A stretch of 64,000 bases of DNA from the NCBI GenBank assembly GCA_903873395.1, contig CAIQOJ010000073.1:22825-86824 (forward strand), written 5' to 3'. The DNA is from an uncultured Acidimicrobiaceae bacterium. GTDB taxonomy: Bacteria; Actinomycetota; Acidimicrobiia; Acidimicrobiales; RAAP-2. The notes beneath the pieces are model-generated. The model saw nothing but the letters and a program-made list of their open reading frames with translations, was not told where the DNA came from and made no database searches. This document shows positions 34,172 to 43,921 of this stretch, in pieces; position 1 is the first letter of the stretch, and the number at the start of each line of letters is the position of its first letter. The translations under genes were made by a program, and so were the position numbers.

Positions 34172-34352
34172 TCGCTGCGGAAGAGTTCCTGGCCTCGACC
34201 TCGAGGTGCAGGGCGCCGAAGGAGCAACACTCCCCGGAAACTCTCAGGCCCAGAACCGCAGGGACGAGGCGACTCTGAAAAGTAGCGGCCCAGCCGCTCG
34301 CCCAAGGGGAAAACCGCTCGCGGTGAAGCTCTCAGGCCCATGACAGAGGGGG
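34172..34352 (+). ncRNA. Tandem glycine riboswitch
   Basis: Two aptamers in series. The first (about 34174-34262) shows GCGGAAGAGTTC, CGCCGAAGGAGCAAC, CCCCGGAAACTCTCAGGCCC and the closing ACCGC. A linker, GCGACTCTGAAAAG, follows, and the second (about 34268-34350) has CCCAAGGGGAAAACC and GAAGCTCTCAGGCCCATGACAGAG. The GAAACTCTCAGGC and GAAGCTCTCAGGC boxes are the family hallmarks. It sits 70 nt before gcvP and should turn the gene on when glycine is abundant. No obvious terminator stem with a U-run lies between it and gcvP, so control may be at translation through the AGGAGG site. Confidence 0.9.
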
Positions 34353-34421
34353 AGGCATCCAACGTCCCGCAAGGGACCGGACAGGGCGGCTCGCACGCGG
34401 GCCGAACCAGGAGGCCTCCAG

Positions 34422-37304
34422 ATGACCACGACCAACACGCCAACCGACGTTGCTGCATTCGGAACAGGCTTCGCTGATCGCCACATCGGCACGACGCACT
34501 CCGACCGCCAAGCGATGCTGGAGCGTCTCGGGTTTGACTCGATGGACGACTTCGTAGCGGCGGTCGTTCCTGCTGGCGTTCGTTCTGAAATCACCCATGT
34601 CCTTCCCGATGCAGCATCAGAGGTCGAGGTAGCCGCCGAGTTGCGGGCCCTCGCCGAACTCAATGTCCCCGGTGAGGCCATGATCGGTCTCGGCTATCAC
34701 CCCACCATCACGCCTGCGGTGATCCGCCGCAATGTCTTGGAAAGCCCTTCGTGGTACACGGCCTACACGCCCTACCAACCAGAGATCAGTCAGGGCCGGC
34801 TCGAGGCACTACTCAATTTCCAGACGATGGTGAGCGACCTCACCGGACTTCCCACGGCAAACGCCTCACTGCTCGACGAAGGGACGGCCGTTGCCGAGGC
34901 GGTGACCGTGATGCGACGCACCATCAAGGGCGGAGCGTCCCGCGTCGTCCTCGATGCCGACTGCCTCCCTCAGACCATCGCCGTCGTACGGACCCGCTGC
35001 GAGGCCGTCGGTGTCGACGTGGTGATTGCCGACCTCGAACATGGACTGCCTGACGATGAGTTCTTCGGCCTGGTACTGCAGTATCCAGGAGCAACAGGAG
35101 CGGTGAGGGATCACCGGAGCTTGGTGACCGAGGCGGCAGCACGGGGCGTGATGGTCACCGTGGCCGCCGATCTGTTGTCACTGACGTTGCTCGCCCCGCC
35201 GGGGGAGTGGGGGGCGGATATCGTCGTCGGCTCGTCCCAGCGCTTCGGCGTGCCCATGGGATACGGAGGTCCCCACGCAGCGTTCATGGCCGTTCGCAGT
35301 GGTCTCGAACGCACACTTCCCGGCCGTCTGGTCGGCGTCTCGGTCGACTCGGCCGGCGACCCTGCCTACCGTCTCGCACTGCAGACCAGGGAGCAGCACA
35401 TCCGACGGGAGAAGGCGACCTCCAATATCTGCACCGCCCAAGTACTCCTGGCCATCGTCGCCTCCATGTACGCCGTGTATCACGGGCCCGACGGGCTGAC
35501 CGAGATTGCCCGACGCGTACACGGACGGGCCACGGCACTCGCCGAGGGCCTCGAGGCACAGGGTGTCGAGATCGTCCATCGCCACGTGTTCGACACCGTG
35601 TTGGCCCGGGTGCCTGGCCACGCTGACCAGATCCACGCCGCAGCCGCTGAGCGAGGTATCTGGCTTCGAGTCGTCGACACCGACCACGTGGCTGTCTCCT
35701 GTTCGGAGACGACCACGCCAGCAGTGATCGCTTCGGTCTTGGAATCCTTCGCTACGCCATCGTCGAACCGCTCGCAAGAAGCGGAGCTGGCGGCAGGAAC
35801 CCCGGTCGGCCTGCCCGATGCCCTGGTTCGGTCGAGCACGTTTCTCACCCACCCCGTCTTTCATACACACCGCAGCGAGACGGCCATGTTGCGCTACCTG
35901 CGCCGACTGTCCGATCGGGACTATGCGCTCGACCGGGGCATGATCCCGCTGGGCTCGTGCACAATGAAGCTCAATGCCACCGTCGAGATGGAGGCCATCG
36001 GCCTTCCCGGCTTCGCCAACCTCCACCCGCTCGTGCCGGCATCAGCGGCCGTCGGCTATCACCTACTCGTCGGTCAGCTCGAACAGTGGTTGGCCGATCT
36101 CACCGGCTATTCCGCCGTTTCGCTCCAGCCCAACGCAGGAAGCCAAGGCGAGTTGGCCGGACTGCTGGCCATTCGCGGCTACCACCGCTCACGAGGTGAC
36201 ATCGACAGGGATGTCTGCTTGATCCCGTCGAGCGCCCACGGCACGAACGCCGCATCTGCGGTCATGGCCGGGATGCGAGTGGTCGTCGTGGCCTCACGGG
36301 AGGACGGGACTGTCGATCTCGACGACCTAGCCGCTCGATGCGCTGAGCACCAGGGACGAGTAGCCGCCACCATGGTGACCTATCCCTCGACCCATGGCGT
36401 CTTCGAGGAGGGGATTACCGAACTCTGTCGCATCGTGCACGAGGCCGGAGGTCAGGTCTATGTCGACGGCGCCAATCTCAATGCTCTCGTCGGTGTGGCT
36501 CCGCCGGGCCTCTTCGGTGGCGACGTGTCCCACCTCAACCTCCACAAGACGTTCTGCATCCCCCACGGCGGGGGAGGGCCAGGCGTAGGTCCTGTGGCCG
36601 TCGGTGCTCATCTGGCCCCATTCCTTCCCAGCCACCCGATGGATCCCGACGAAAGTCGCCGCAACGGCATCGGGGCCATCAGCGCCGCTCCCTATGGGAG
36701 TGCAGGAATCCTTCCCATCAGTTGGGCCTACGTCCGCCTCATGGGTGCGGAAGGCCTCAGAAACGCCACCAAAGCGGCCATCCTGGCCGCCAACTACATG
36801 GCGGACCGCCTAGGTGACGCGTTCCCCGTGCTCTATACGGGCGATTCCGGCCAGGTGGCCCACGAGTGCATCTTGGATCTTCGACCCATGACAGCCAGCA
36901 CCGGGGTGAGCGTGGACGACGTGGCCAAGCGCCTCATCGACTACGGCTTCCACGCCCCGACTATGAGTTTCCCGGTGGCGGGCACACTGATGATCGAGCC
37001 CACCGAATCCGAGGATCTCGCAGAGATCGATCGGTTCTGCGACGCCATGATCTCGATCCGCACCGAGATCGATGAGGTAGTTGCCGGCACCTGGTCGGTC
37101 GACGACAGCCCGTTGCACCATGCTCCACACACCGCGCAGGTGCTGGCCGGACCTTGGGAACGGTCCTATTCACGCGAGAAAGGTGCCTATCCGACGGGCA
37201 TCGGGGCGGACAAGTACTGGCCCCCGGTCGGACGGATCGATCAGTCCTATGGTGACCGCAATCTGGTCTGCTCCTGTCCGCCTATCGAGTCCTATGCCGA
37301 ATGA
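34422..37304 (+). CDS. gcvP: Glycine dehydrogenase (aminomethyl-transferring), P protein
   Basis: A 960-residue full-length P protein (fused alpha and beta halves), the PLP-dependent decarboxylase of the glycine cleavage system. The N-terminus [22 protein letters not shown] is standard. The PLP lysine is K709 in [19 protein letters not shown], and [22 protein letters not shown] and [11 protein letters not shown] are conserved. Translation starts at ATG 34422 behind AGGAGGCCTCCAG. It is controlled by the tandem glycine riboswitch. gcvT is separate at 26889, so the system is dispersed and only P is riboswitch-controlled here. Confidence 0.97.
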   Translation: MTTTNTPTDVAAFGTGFADRHIGTTHSDRQAMLERLGFDSMDDFVAAVVPAGVRSEITHVLPDAASEVEVAAELRALAELNVPGEAMIGLGYHPTITPAVIRRNVLESPSWYTAYTPYQPEISQGRLEALLNFQTMVSDLTGLPTANASLLDEGTAVAEAVTVMRRTIKGGASRVVLDADCLPQTIAVVRTRCEAVGVDVVIADLEHGLPDDEFFGLVLQYPGATGAVRDHRSLVTEAAARGVMVTVAADLLSLTLLAPPGEWGADIVVGSSQRFGVPMGYGGPHAAFMAVRSGLERTLPGRLVGVSVDSAGDPAYRLALQTREQHIRREKATSNICTAQVLLAIVASMYAVYHGPDGLTEIARRVHGRATALAEGLEAQGVEIVHRHVFDTVLARVPGHADQIHAAAAERGIWLRVVDTDHVAVSCSETTTPAVIASVLESFATPSSNRSQEAELAAGTPVGLPDALVRSSTFLTHPVFHTHRSETAMLRYLRRLSDRDYALDRGMIPLGSCTMKLNATVEMEAIGLPGFANLHPLVPASAAVGYHLLVGQLEQWLADLTGYSAVSLQPNAGSQGELAGLLAIRGYHRSRGDIDRDVCLIPSSAHGTNAASAVMAGMRVVVVASREDGTVDLDDLAARCAEHQGRVAATMVTYPSTHGVFEEGITELCRIVHEAGGQVYVDGANLNALVGVAPPGLFGGDVSHLNLHKTFCIPHGGGGPGVGPVAVGAHLAPFLPSHPMDPDESRRNGIGAISAAPYGSAGILPISWAYVRLMGAEGLRNATKAAILAANYMADRLGDAFPVLYTGDSGQVAHECILDLRPMTASTGVSVDDVAKRLIDYGFHAPTMSFPVAGTLMIEPTESEDLAEIDRFCDAMISIRTEIDEVVAGTWSVDDSPLHHAPHTAQVLAGPWERSYSREKGAYPTGIGADKYWPPVGRIDQSYGDRNLVCSCPPIESYAE

Positions 37305-37442
37305 CGCGGGCGAGACTGTGGTGACCATCGGATCACGATGGAATTCCGAATGCGCTGATGAGGCGTGGGGTTCCCGGACGCACCACCGGAGGACGAGGGC
37401 AGAGGAACGAGGGGAGTGACGGCGGGGCGACACCGCCGTCGC

Positions 37443-37448
37443 TACAGT
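37443..37448 (+). promoter_or_regulatory. -10 element TACAGT of the copper monooxygenase gene
   Basis: TACAGT ends 6 nt before ATG 37455, which begins a good signal peptide; this argues against the longer in-frame start at 37365. Confidence 0.6.
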
Positions 37449-37454
37449 TTCCCC

Positions 37455-38576
37455 ATGTCGTCTCGTTCGGTTCGCCTGGCCTCGTGCCTGCTCGTCATTG
37501 TTGCGGTCGCCGTTGTCGGGCTGACGCAAGTACCCGCTGGGGCATCAGGTCCCCACACCGCCACAATTTCTGTGTCGGGTAAGTCCTACACACCCAAGGC
37601 AGTGAACGGCGCCACGGACGATTATCACTGCACACTGATCGATCCGCACCTCAAACACAGCGCCTACATCGTGTCGTCCCAGTTCTTCCCGAACAGTGTC
37701 GAAGTCCACCATGCGATTCTCTCGCTGGTACTACCCCAGGACGCAGCTCGGGCCCGCACCACTGACCACAACGGCAAGGGATGGACATGCTTCGGGGAGT
37801 CGGCGCTCCCGTCGGGGCGGTTCGGGAATGCGTTGGCCAACTCGGGCTGGCTCACGGTGTGGGTGCCTGGACAGGGTCTCGATCCCGAACCAGCAGGCAC
37901 AGGCATGCTCGTCCCTGCCGGCAGCCTCCTGATCGAACAGATCCATTACAACCTGTTGAAGGGCGACAAGCCCGTCCACGCTTCCGTGACTCTCCACACC
38001 GTGCCGTCGTCGGCCCACCTGCAACCATTGACCATCCACATCCAACCGGCAGCACCTGACGTGCCCTGTCCTGCCGGCGTGACCGGTCCGCTGTGCGACC
38101 GAACCGCCGCCCTCGCCGATCTGGGGAAGCGATTTGGACCCGGAGCCGTGGTGGAAACCCAAGTCATTGAGGCAATCTGTGGTCGCAATCCGACCGACCC
38201 ACCCGTTGGCGTCTCGACCACATGCGTGCGACCCGCTGAACCAGGTAGGAAGATCCTCCGCATCACGCCTCACATGCACCTGACCGGCTCATCGATGCAA
38301 GTCGTGCTGAACCCCGGGACACCCAGTGCCAAGACCCTGGTGGACGACCCGCACTACAACTTCGACGATCAGCGCTTCTTCAATCTCAAGACACCCATCG
38401 TGACCCATGAAGGCGACACCATCGCCGTGACCTGCACGTACAACCCCAAGCTTCGCCAGCAACTACCTCAGCTCCGCAAGCAGCCTGCCAAGTTCATCAC
38501 CTGGGGTGATGGTTCATCCGATGAGATGTGCCTGGCCATCATGCAGTCAGTGAAGGCTCCACAGGCTGCAGCCTGA
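37455..38576 (+). CDS. Secreted PHM-like copper type II monooxygenase
   Basis: A 373-residue exported protein with signal peptide (LASCLLVIVAVAVVGLTQVPAGASG). It carries all six ligands of the peptidylglycine/dopamine monooxygenase fold: H85-H86 in EVHHAIL and H164 in EQIHYN for the first copper, H273 and H275 in TPHMHLTG and M358 in SSDEMCL for the second. Cysteines C59/C112 and others can form the family's disulfides. Eukaryotic relatives hydroxylate with ascorbate; bacterial members are little studied and substrates unknown. It stands alone downstream of gcvP with its own promoter. Confidence 0.8.
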   Translation: MSSRSVRLASCLLVIVAVAVVGLTQVPAGASGPHTATISVSGKSYTPKAVNGATDDYHCTLIDPHLKHSAYIVSSQFFPNSVEVHHAILSLVLPQDAARARTTDHNGKGWTCFGESALPSGRFGNALANSGWLTVWVPGQGLDPEPAGTGMLVPAGSLLIEQIHYNLLKGDKPVHASVTLHTVPSSAHLQPLTIHIQPAAPDVPCPAGVTGPLCDRTAALADLGKRFGPGAVVETQVIEAICGRNPTDPPVGVSTTCVRPAEPGRKILRITPHMHLTGSSMQVVLNPGTPSAKTLVDDPHYNFDDQRFFNLKTPIVTHEGDTIAVTCTYNPKLRQQLPQLRKQPAKFITWGDGSSDEMCLAIMQSVKAPQAAA

Positions 38577-39301
38577 CCCACTCAACCCGCCAGCCCGATC
38601 CGACGAGCCGTTGACCGGGGGAGCGGACCCTTCGCTGCAACCCGACGTGGTGATCGGTCGGCGCGTTGTGCTGATGGACGAGAACCTCGTCGGTCTTCCC
38701 AGCCGCTGCATCTTCAGCGGATTCCCTGTCCCCGCCAGGTTCAAACGGCTCATGGCGACAGGGGTGGTGGTGGGGCGACGGCCGCCGGCGTTACACCTGT
38801 CGCAACTTGCGACTGGCTTACGCTTGTTCTGACATAATATACATTATCGGCGTTTTGGGGAGGCGGCCTTCGAACTAGAGGTCCTGTCCGGCATGACAGA
38901 TCGGTTGTTGTCTGCCGACATCAATGACTCCTCGCCACCTAGATGGCAACTCCCATGGATCATCCGGATTCAGCGGGCCGCCAATTTCGCTGGTTCGAGC
39001 TCCAGGCCATCACGGCGCGTCACCGGCATCTCACCGCTCGCCCATGAGATCTGGGATTCAGGCAGTTCGCCGTGGCCGACCGGCCACAGGTCGTACGACC
39101 GATGCGATCCCCCGCACCAGCCTCACCAGGTTAGTTCCGTCACTGTGACGTAACTACACAGCAACAAGGTGCTGGCCTGACGCGTGCCTTTCCGATATCG
39201 GTGGGTGGTCGAGACCTCCGACGTGACTCCGGACGAACTCGAGGGTTCTTCACGAGTGATCGCGATGCGGGCGGGATGAAGGAGCCCTGATCGGGGCTTG
39301 C
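38577..39301. other. 725-bp gap with an AT-rich island and possible gene remnants
   Basis: No confident gene. A plus-strand frame ending at 38832 contains a protein-like stretch (VVLMDENLVGLPSRCIFSGF) that resembles the LPxRC openings of small zinc-ribbon membrane proteins, but it has no good start and degenerates afterwards, so it may be a relic. ATAATATACATTAT at 38834-38847 is a near-palindrome far more AT-rich than its surroundings. The frame 38893-39153 looks random. A short hairpin (AGCCCTGATCGGGGCT, 39283-39298) lies before the end of the next gene. Confidence 0.45.
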
Positions 39302-40051
39302 TCAGGCCCCCAACAACTTGAGCAACGTCAACACGTAGGGGTACGCGTAGCCAACCGGGTTCGGCAGGTTTGGAGCAGCTTGCGTATAGGCCGCTGAGCC
39401 GTACCGCACAGGTTCGTTGGTGATGTTCTCCATCATCGGTCCAGCGCACTCGGCCAACGGATACTCCTTGCCTCCGATGTTGACTGGCTTGATCGTCACG
39501 CACGGATAGCCCCACAGATTGGACTCACTTTTACCAATCTTGGGACTGACGACGTAGTTTCGGGGAGTTGCTGGCGCAACGGTCCATGTTCCGCCATCGA
39601 GTTGAGGGAATGTCGAAGGCTGTCCAAATGAGGACCAGATCGTCCCTCGTCCGGCTGGCGTTTCCGCTGTGCCCTGCAGACTCGTGTTGATGACGGTCTT
39701 GCCCGTAACGATGGGGCAGATAGCCACACCGACGTGATAACTGACGCCATTGATAGAGGTTGTCGTCTTGGTGGGGACAACTCCTGATGCAGCACACAGC
39801 GCATAAGGGCGAACCACGACCGCTGTAGTCAACGTGGCCGTGTAGCTGGGCTGGATCAGCTTCAGAACCGCCGCCGTAGGGCCGTTTTGAGCTGCAGGCG
39901 CCGTTCCCACGGCTCCCGATGGTGTTGACGATCCGATCATCACACCCACCAGAGCGACGGATGCCGTTCCGGCGATCACCATCTTGAGTTTGGAGCTAGC
40001 CACCGTGGGACCTCCTGCAGTAGTGCCCAAGTTCTGTAGTCGGGCCAACAT
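39302..40051 (-). CDS. Secreted protein of unknown function, 249 residues
   Basis: The N-terminus has a signal-type segment (KLKMVIAGTASVALVGVMIGSSTPSGAVG, about residues 22-50 from ATG 40051); an upstream GTG at 40069 would add six residues, but GGTGGAG lies between them and fits ATG 40051 better. The mature part is Thr/Ser/Pro/Gly-rich with four cysteines (YALCAASG, VAICPIVTG, YPCVTI, LAECAGP) that could form two disulfides. No family is recognised. It is divergent from the 1157-residue secreted protein, another envelope product, but nothing else links them. Confidence 0.6.
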   Translation of the reverse strand: MLARLQNLGTTAGGPTVASSKLKMVIAGTASVALVGVMIGSSTPSGAVGTAPAAQNGPTAAVLKLIQPSYTATLTTAVVVRPYALCAASGVVPTKTTTSINGVSYHVGVAICPIVTGKTVINTSLQGTAETPAGRGTIWSSFGQPSTFPQLDGGTWTVAPATPRNYVVSPKIGKSESNLWGYPCVTIKPVNIGGKEYPLAECAGPMMENITNEPVRYGSAAYTQAAPNLPNPVGYAYPYVLTLLKLLGA

Positions 40052-40374
40052 GGAACTTTCGTGCTCCACCTATTTAACCAGGCACGTTATGCAGGCGTGG
40101 TGCTGCCGGGTAGCAATCAGGCTGCGCCTGAAGGTGGCCGAATGAGGCCGGGCGTGCCCACTAGGTCGATGGTCCACGACTCGCCTCTTCCCTGGGCCCC
40201 GAATGAGATCAGCAAGGCAACGGGGTCGTTGCACGAACGCCAAACGGTGTCGAACGACGACATGGCTCCAATGGACCTCTTGCGCGCATTGTTGCCACGG
40301 ACCAGCACCTGCGACGCTACCCATCGGCCCTTCCGTGCTTTCGAAACTGCGCACAATCCCTGCAAGATAGACAC

Positions 40375-43300
40375 ATGGCCCGCATCGCAACGCCTCGTGG
40401 ATCAGCGCAACGACCATCCGTCACCTTCAGCCGCGTCGCTGTTGCCGCGTCCAGTCTCATTGTCGGTGTGGCCGCCTTGGGCGTGTTCCCATCGCCACCC
40501 GCAGGCGCTGTGGTCTCTGCCCTCTATGCCTATTCCGGGGGAACCAGCAACTCACTCACCTGCCCTCAGGACTCCGGTCATAACCCGGCTGTCGAGTGCT
40601 CCCTCGCTCGAGCTCTCGCTCGCGCATCAATTCTCAATCCCCCGAGTCGCACCATCTACCTGGCGTCGGCAGGGGCGAATCTATCGACGGCCGGTGATCC
40701 CAGCCATTACACGGGAAACTGGTCGATCGACCTGACACACACGACGTCAACTGCCCCGATAGTGATCGGACCCGCACCCGGGTTGACGTCAGCGCCGATT
40801 CTCGACGGTAACCAAGGGGTGAGCACGGGGGCCTGTGCGACGGCGAGCTGTGCCGATGCGATCTTGACCGTCACCACGGCCACACTCGGGACCGGCTTTC
40901 TCACCCTGCAGGGCTTCACGATGACCGGAGGCAACAACTCCACCTCTACCGATGGTGGGGCCATCAACAATGGCGATGGCCAACCGGGTGGTTCGGTGAC
41001 ACTCAGTTCGATGACCTTGGTCAGTAACACATCGGCGTATGACGGAGGTGCGATCGACAACGCAGACAACGGCGGATCGGGCTCCCTCGCCATCACCAAC
41101 TCCACGTTTACCTCGAACTCGGCGGGCTCCGACGGAGGAGCCGTCGACAGTGCCGACAACGCGGGAACGGGATCGCTGACGATCACCAACTCCACGTTCA
41201 CCTCGAACTCGGCGGGCTCTGACGGAGGAGCCGTCGCCAACGCGGACAACGCGGGCTCGGGCCCTCTTGTCATCTCGACCTCGACGTTCACCTCGAACAG
41301 TGCCGTCTGGGACGGTGGCGCCGTCGCGTCGGCCGTGAACGGGCCAACGACAGGGACAGCGATCTCCTCTCCAGCTTCGATTACTGCTTCTACGTTCACC
41401 TCGAACACCTCGGAGGACGACGGAGGCGCAATCGACAATGCCGATTACAACGGAGTCGGGCCTCTGACCGTCACGTCGTCGACCTTCACCGGCAACTCCG
41501 CACTGACCGACGGTGGCGCAGTTGACAACGGAGACAATGGTGGCACCGCTCCAGGATCCTCCGTCTCTACGTCAACCTTCGATTCCAATGCAGCAACCAG
41601 CAATGACGGCGGTGCGATCGATAACGCTGACTATGGCGGCACAGCCACATTGCATGTGTCGAAGTCGACGTTTACCAACAACTCGGCAGCCATGGAAGGT
41701 GGCGCAATTGACAACGCCGATGACGGCGGCTCGGGAACCTTGACGGTGGTGGCGAGCACCCTTGTCGGCAGTTCTGCAGGTAGCGATGGACCAGCAATCG
41801 CCAATGTGTCCACGAGTTCAACTGGCGTCGGTTCGGTCACGTTGGCCGCTGATCAAATTGGTGACCCATGCGCACCCAACACCGGAACATGGATCGATGC
41901 CGGCTACAACACCGGCGATCCGTCGTGTTGGGCCGGTGGTCCCCACAACGCACCCTCGACATCTCTGGCGGCAACCCTCGGAACTCTCGGTTCGAACGGT
42001 GGGCCCACCGCTACCATTGCTCCGGGGTCAGGAAACCCGGGTATCAGCCTGATTCCCAATCCCACCACCGTGACCATTGCCGGGGCGACACGAGTGCTGT
42101 GTGCCACGACAGACCAGCGGGGAACGGCAAATCAAGCAGGCATGGCGTGCTACGCCGGTTCGTACCAAGGAGCGCCAAGTACGGCGACCATCACCTCGGC
42201 GCCTCTCTCCTTCACCGCATCGACGTCGGTCAATCAACCCGTCACCGTGTCGTTGGTCGACCCATTCGGATCGCCCATCACACCAGTGACTGACACCGTG
42301 GTCACCCTGGGAACAACCTCGGGCCAGGGATCCTTCGCCACGTCAGTTGATGGGCCCACGTCCACCTCGGTGACCATTCCAGCTGGGTCGTCGACGGCCA
42401 CCGCTTACTACGGCGACACCACGGCTGGTCACCCCACGCTCACCGCCTCCTCGTCTGGTGTTCTGGCGTCAAGCCAAGCGGAATCGGTGCTTGCCGGTCC
42501 ACCCGCATCTCTCCTTGTCTCTGCTCCACCCCGTGCGTCGTCAGGTACGGGGTTTTCCATGACGATCACCGTGCACGATGCACTCGCCAACGTCGTGGCT
42601 GGCTACACCGGTACCGTGCACGTGACGTCGAGCGACGCCTCAGCCGTTCTTCCGTCCGACTACACCTTTGTGACCGGTGATGCCGGCACCCACAGTTTGC
42701 CCGTGACACTGGCCACGCCAGGAACCCAGTCCTTGTCTGCGGCTGACACGGTGAGTGCCTCCCTCACCGGCTCGACAGCGGTCGGCGTCGAGCACATCAC
42801 GGTGGTGTCGCCTTCCAATCAGCACTCGACCTCAGGATCTGGCATCACCCCCCTGACGGTCACCGCCACGGGTGCCGCCCCTGGGGCCACGCTCACCTGG
42901 TTGGCAACTGGGTTACCGACGGGCCTCACCATCTCCCCGACAACCGGGACGATCACCGGCACGCCGACGTCAGCTTGCACCTGTGGCGTCACCATCCGGG
43001 CCAACGATGGAAGCTATGCCTCGGGCACGGCGTCATTCACCTGGACGGTGGTCGCAGCTCAGCACGGCTATTGGCTCGTCGGTTCGGATGGCGGCATCTT
43101 CACCTTCGGTTCGGCACAGTTCCATGGCTCAACCGGCAACTTTTCCCTCCAGCGACCAGTGGTGGGCATCACCCCGACATCGGACCGCTTGGGGTATTGG
43201 CTGGTGGCTACCGACGGAGGCATCTTCGCCTTCGGTGATTCCGGCTTCTATGGCTCGATTCCCGGTATCGGACTGGCCCCTGCGGGAACTCCCGGCAGTA

Positions 43301-43848
43301 CCCATGCCCTCGCCGCCCCCATCGTGGCCATGGTTCCCTCCTCGGACGGAAAGGGCTACTTCATGGTGGCCTCCGACGGTGGTGTCTTTGCCTTTGGCGA
43401 CGCACACTTCGCTGGATCCTGCCCAGGCATCGGAGGATGCTCGGGTCCAGCGGTTGCCGTGATGCCCGACGCCAGCGGCCTCGGCTACTACCTCGTGACA
43501 GCGACCGGCAACGTCTACGCCTTCGGCGATGCCAAGAGCAAGGGCCAACCCGGCAGCCAAGGATCGGTGGTCACGTCCGCCGTGCGGACTCCATCGGGCC
43601 TCGGCTACTGGATCCTGTTCGCCAATGGCACAGTCACCAGCTTCGGTGACGCCGCTCTCTATGGATCACCAATCGGCCAGACCGGGGGGACCAACCCAGC
43701 CACCGCCATCTTCGCCACAGGAGGGGGTCGTGGTTATTGGGTGGCAGCGGCAAACGGTGCCCTCTACAACTTCGGTGATGCCCCCAACGATGGTTCGATG
43801 GCCGGGTCACACCTGAACGGCCAGATCATCGCCGCCACCGGATGGTGA
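40375..43848 (+). CDS. Large secreted protein: beta-helix repeats, Ig-like domains, GYWLV repeats
   Basis: A 1157-residue exported protein. After a signal peptide (VAVAASSLIVGVAALGVF), residues about 180-470 contain about nine copies of a pattern such as STFTSNSAGSDGGAVDNADN that predicts a parallel beta-helix like Chlamydia Pmp repeats. Next come two or three Ig-like domains, including a putative-Ig motif (ATGLPTGLTISPTTGTITGTP, about residue 845-865). The C-terminal 250 residues are diverged GYWLV.SDGGIF.FG repeats related to those of the 813-residue protein. The layout suggests a surface adhesin or sugar-binding protein; this is inference. Its promoter lies in the gap with the divergent secreted gene. 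Confidence 0.8.
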   Translation: MARIATPRGSAQRPSVTFSRVAVAASSLIVGVAALGVFPSPPAGAVVSALYAYSGGTSNSLTCPQDSGHNPAVECSLARALARASILNPPSRTIYLASAGANLSTAGDPSHYTGNWSIDLTHTTSTAPIVIGPAPGLTSAPILDGNQGVSTGACATASCADAILTVTTATLGTGFLTLQGFTMTGGNNSTSTDGGAINNGDGQPGGSVTLSSMTLVSNTSAYDGGAIDNADNGGSGSLAITNSTFTSNSAGSDGGAVDSADNAGTGSLTITNSTFTSNSAGSDGGAVANADNAGSGPLVISTSTFTSNSAVWDGGAVASAVNGPTTGTAISSPASITASTFTSNTSEDDGGAIDNADYNGVGPLTVTSSTFTGNSALTDGGAVDNGDNGGTAPGSSVSTSTFDSNAATSNDGGAIDNADYGGTATLHVSKSTFTNNSAAMEGGAIDNADDGGSGTLTVVASTLVGSSAGSDGPAIANVSTSSTGVGSVTLAADQIGDPCAPNTGTWIDAGYNTGDPSCWAGGPHNAPSTSLAATLGTLGSNGGPTATIAPGSGNPGISLIPNPTTVTIAGATRVLCATTDQRGTANQAGMACYAGSYQGAPSTATITSAPLSFTASTSVNQPVTVSLVDPFGSPITPVTDTVVTLGTTSGQGSFATSVDGPTSTSVTIPAGSSTATAYYGDTTAGHPTLTASSSGVLASSQAESVLAGPPASLLVSAPPRASSGTGFSMTITVHDALANVVAGYTGTVHVTSSDASAVLPSDYTFVTGDAGTHSLPVTLATPGTQSLSAADTVSASLTGSTAVGVEHITVVSPSNQHSTSGSGITPLTVTATGAAPGATLTWLATGLPTGLTISPTTGTITGTPTSACTCGVTIRANDGSYASGTASFTWTVVAAQHGYWLVGSDGGIFTFGSAQFHGSTGNFSLQRPVVGITPTSDRLGYWLVATDGGIFAFGDSGFYGSIPGIGLAPAGTPGSTHALAAPIVAMVPSSDGKGYFMVASDGGVFAFGDAHFAGSCPGIGGCSGPAVAVMPDASGLGYYLVTATGNVYAFGDAKSKGQPGSQGSVVTSAVRTPSGLGYWILFANGTVTSFGDAALYGSPIGQTGGTNPATAIFATGGGRGYWVAAANGALYNFGDAPNDGSMAGSHLNGQIIAATGW

Positions 43849-43889
43849 TGGTCTCGGATCTCACGGTGCTGTAACCAGGCCAACGCCAT

Positions 43890-43915
43890 CGACGGGCTGG
43901 AGTGTCAGCCCATCG
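43890..43915. terminator. Hairpin between convergent genes
   Basis: CGACGGGCTG, six-base loop, CAGCCCATCG (9 of 10 pairs) in the 73-bp space between the large secreted protein and the helicase. No T-run is present; likely a bidirectional terminator. Confidence 0.45.
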
Positions 43916-43921
43916 AGCCTG

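Noticed and set aside
38611..38832. Frame with VVLMDENLVGLPSRCIFSGF
   Set aside because: Interesting start of a zinc-ribbon-like protein, but no start signal and the second half is not protein-like; kept only as a possible relic.
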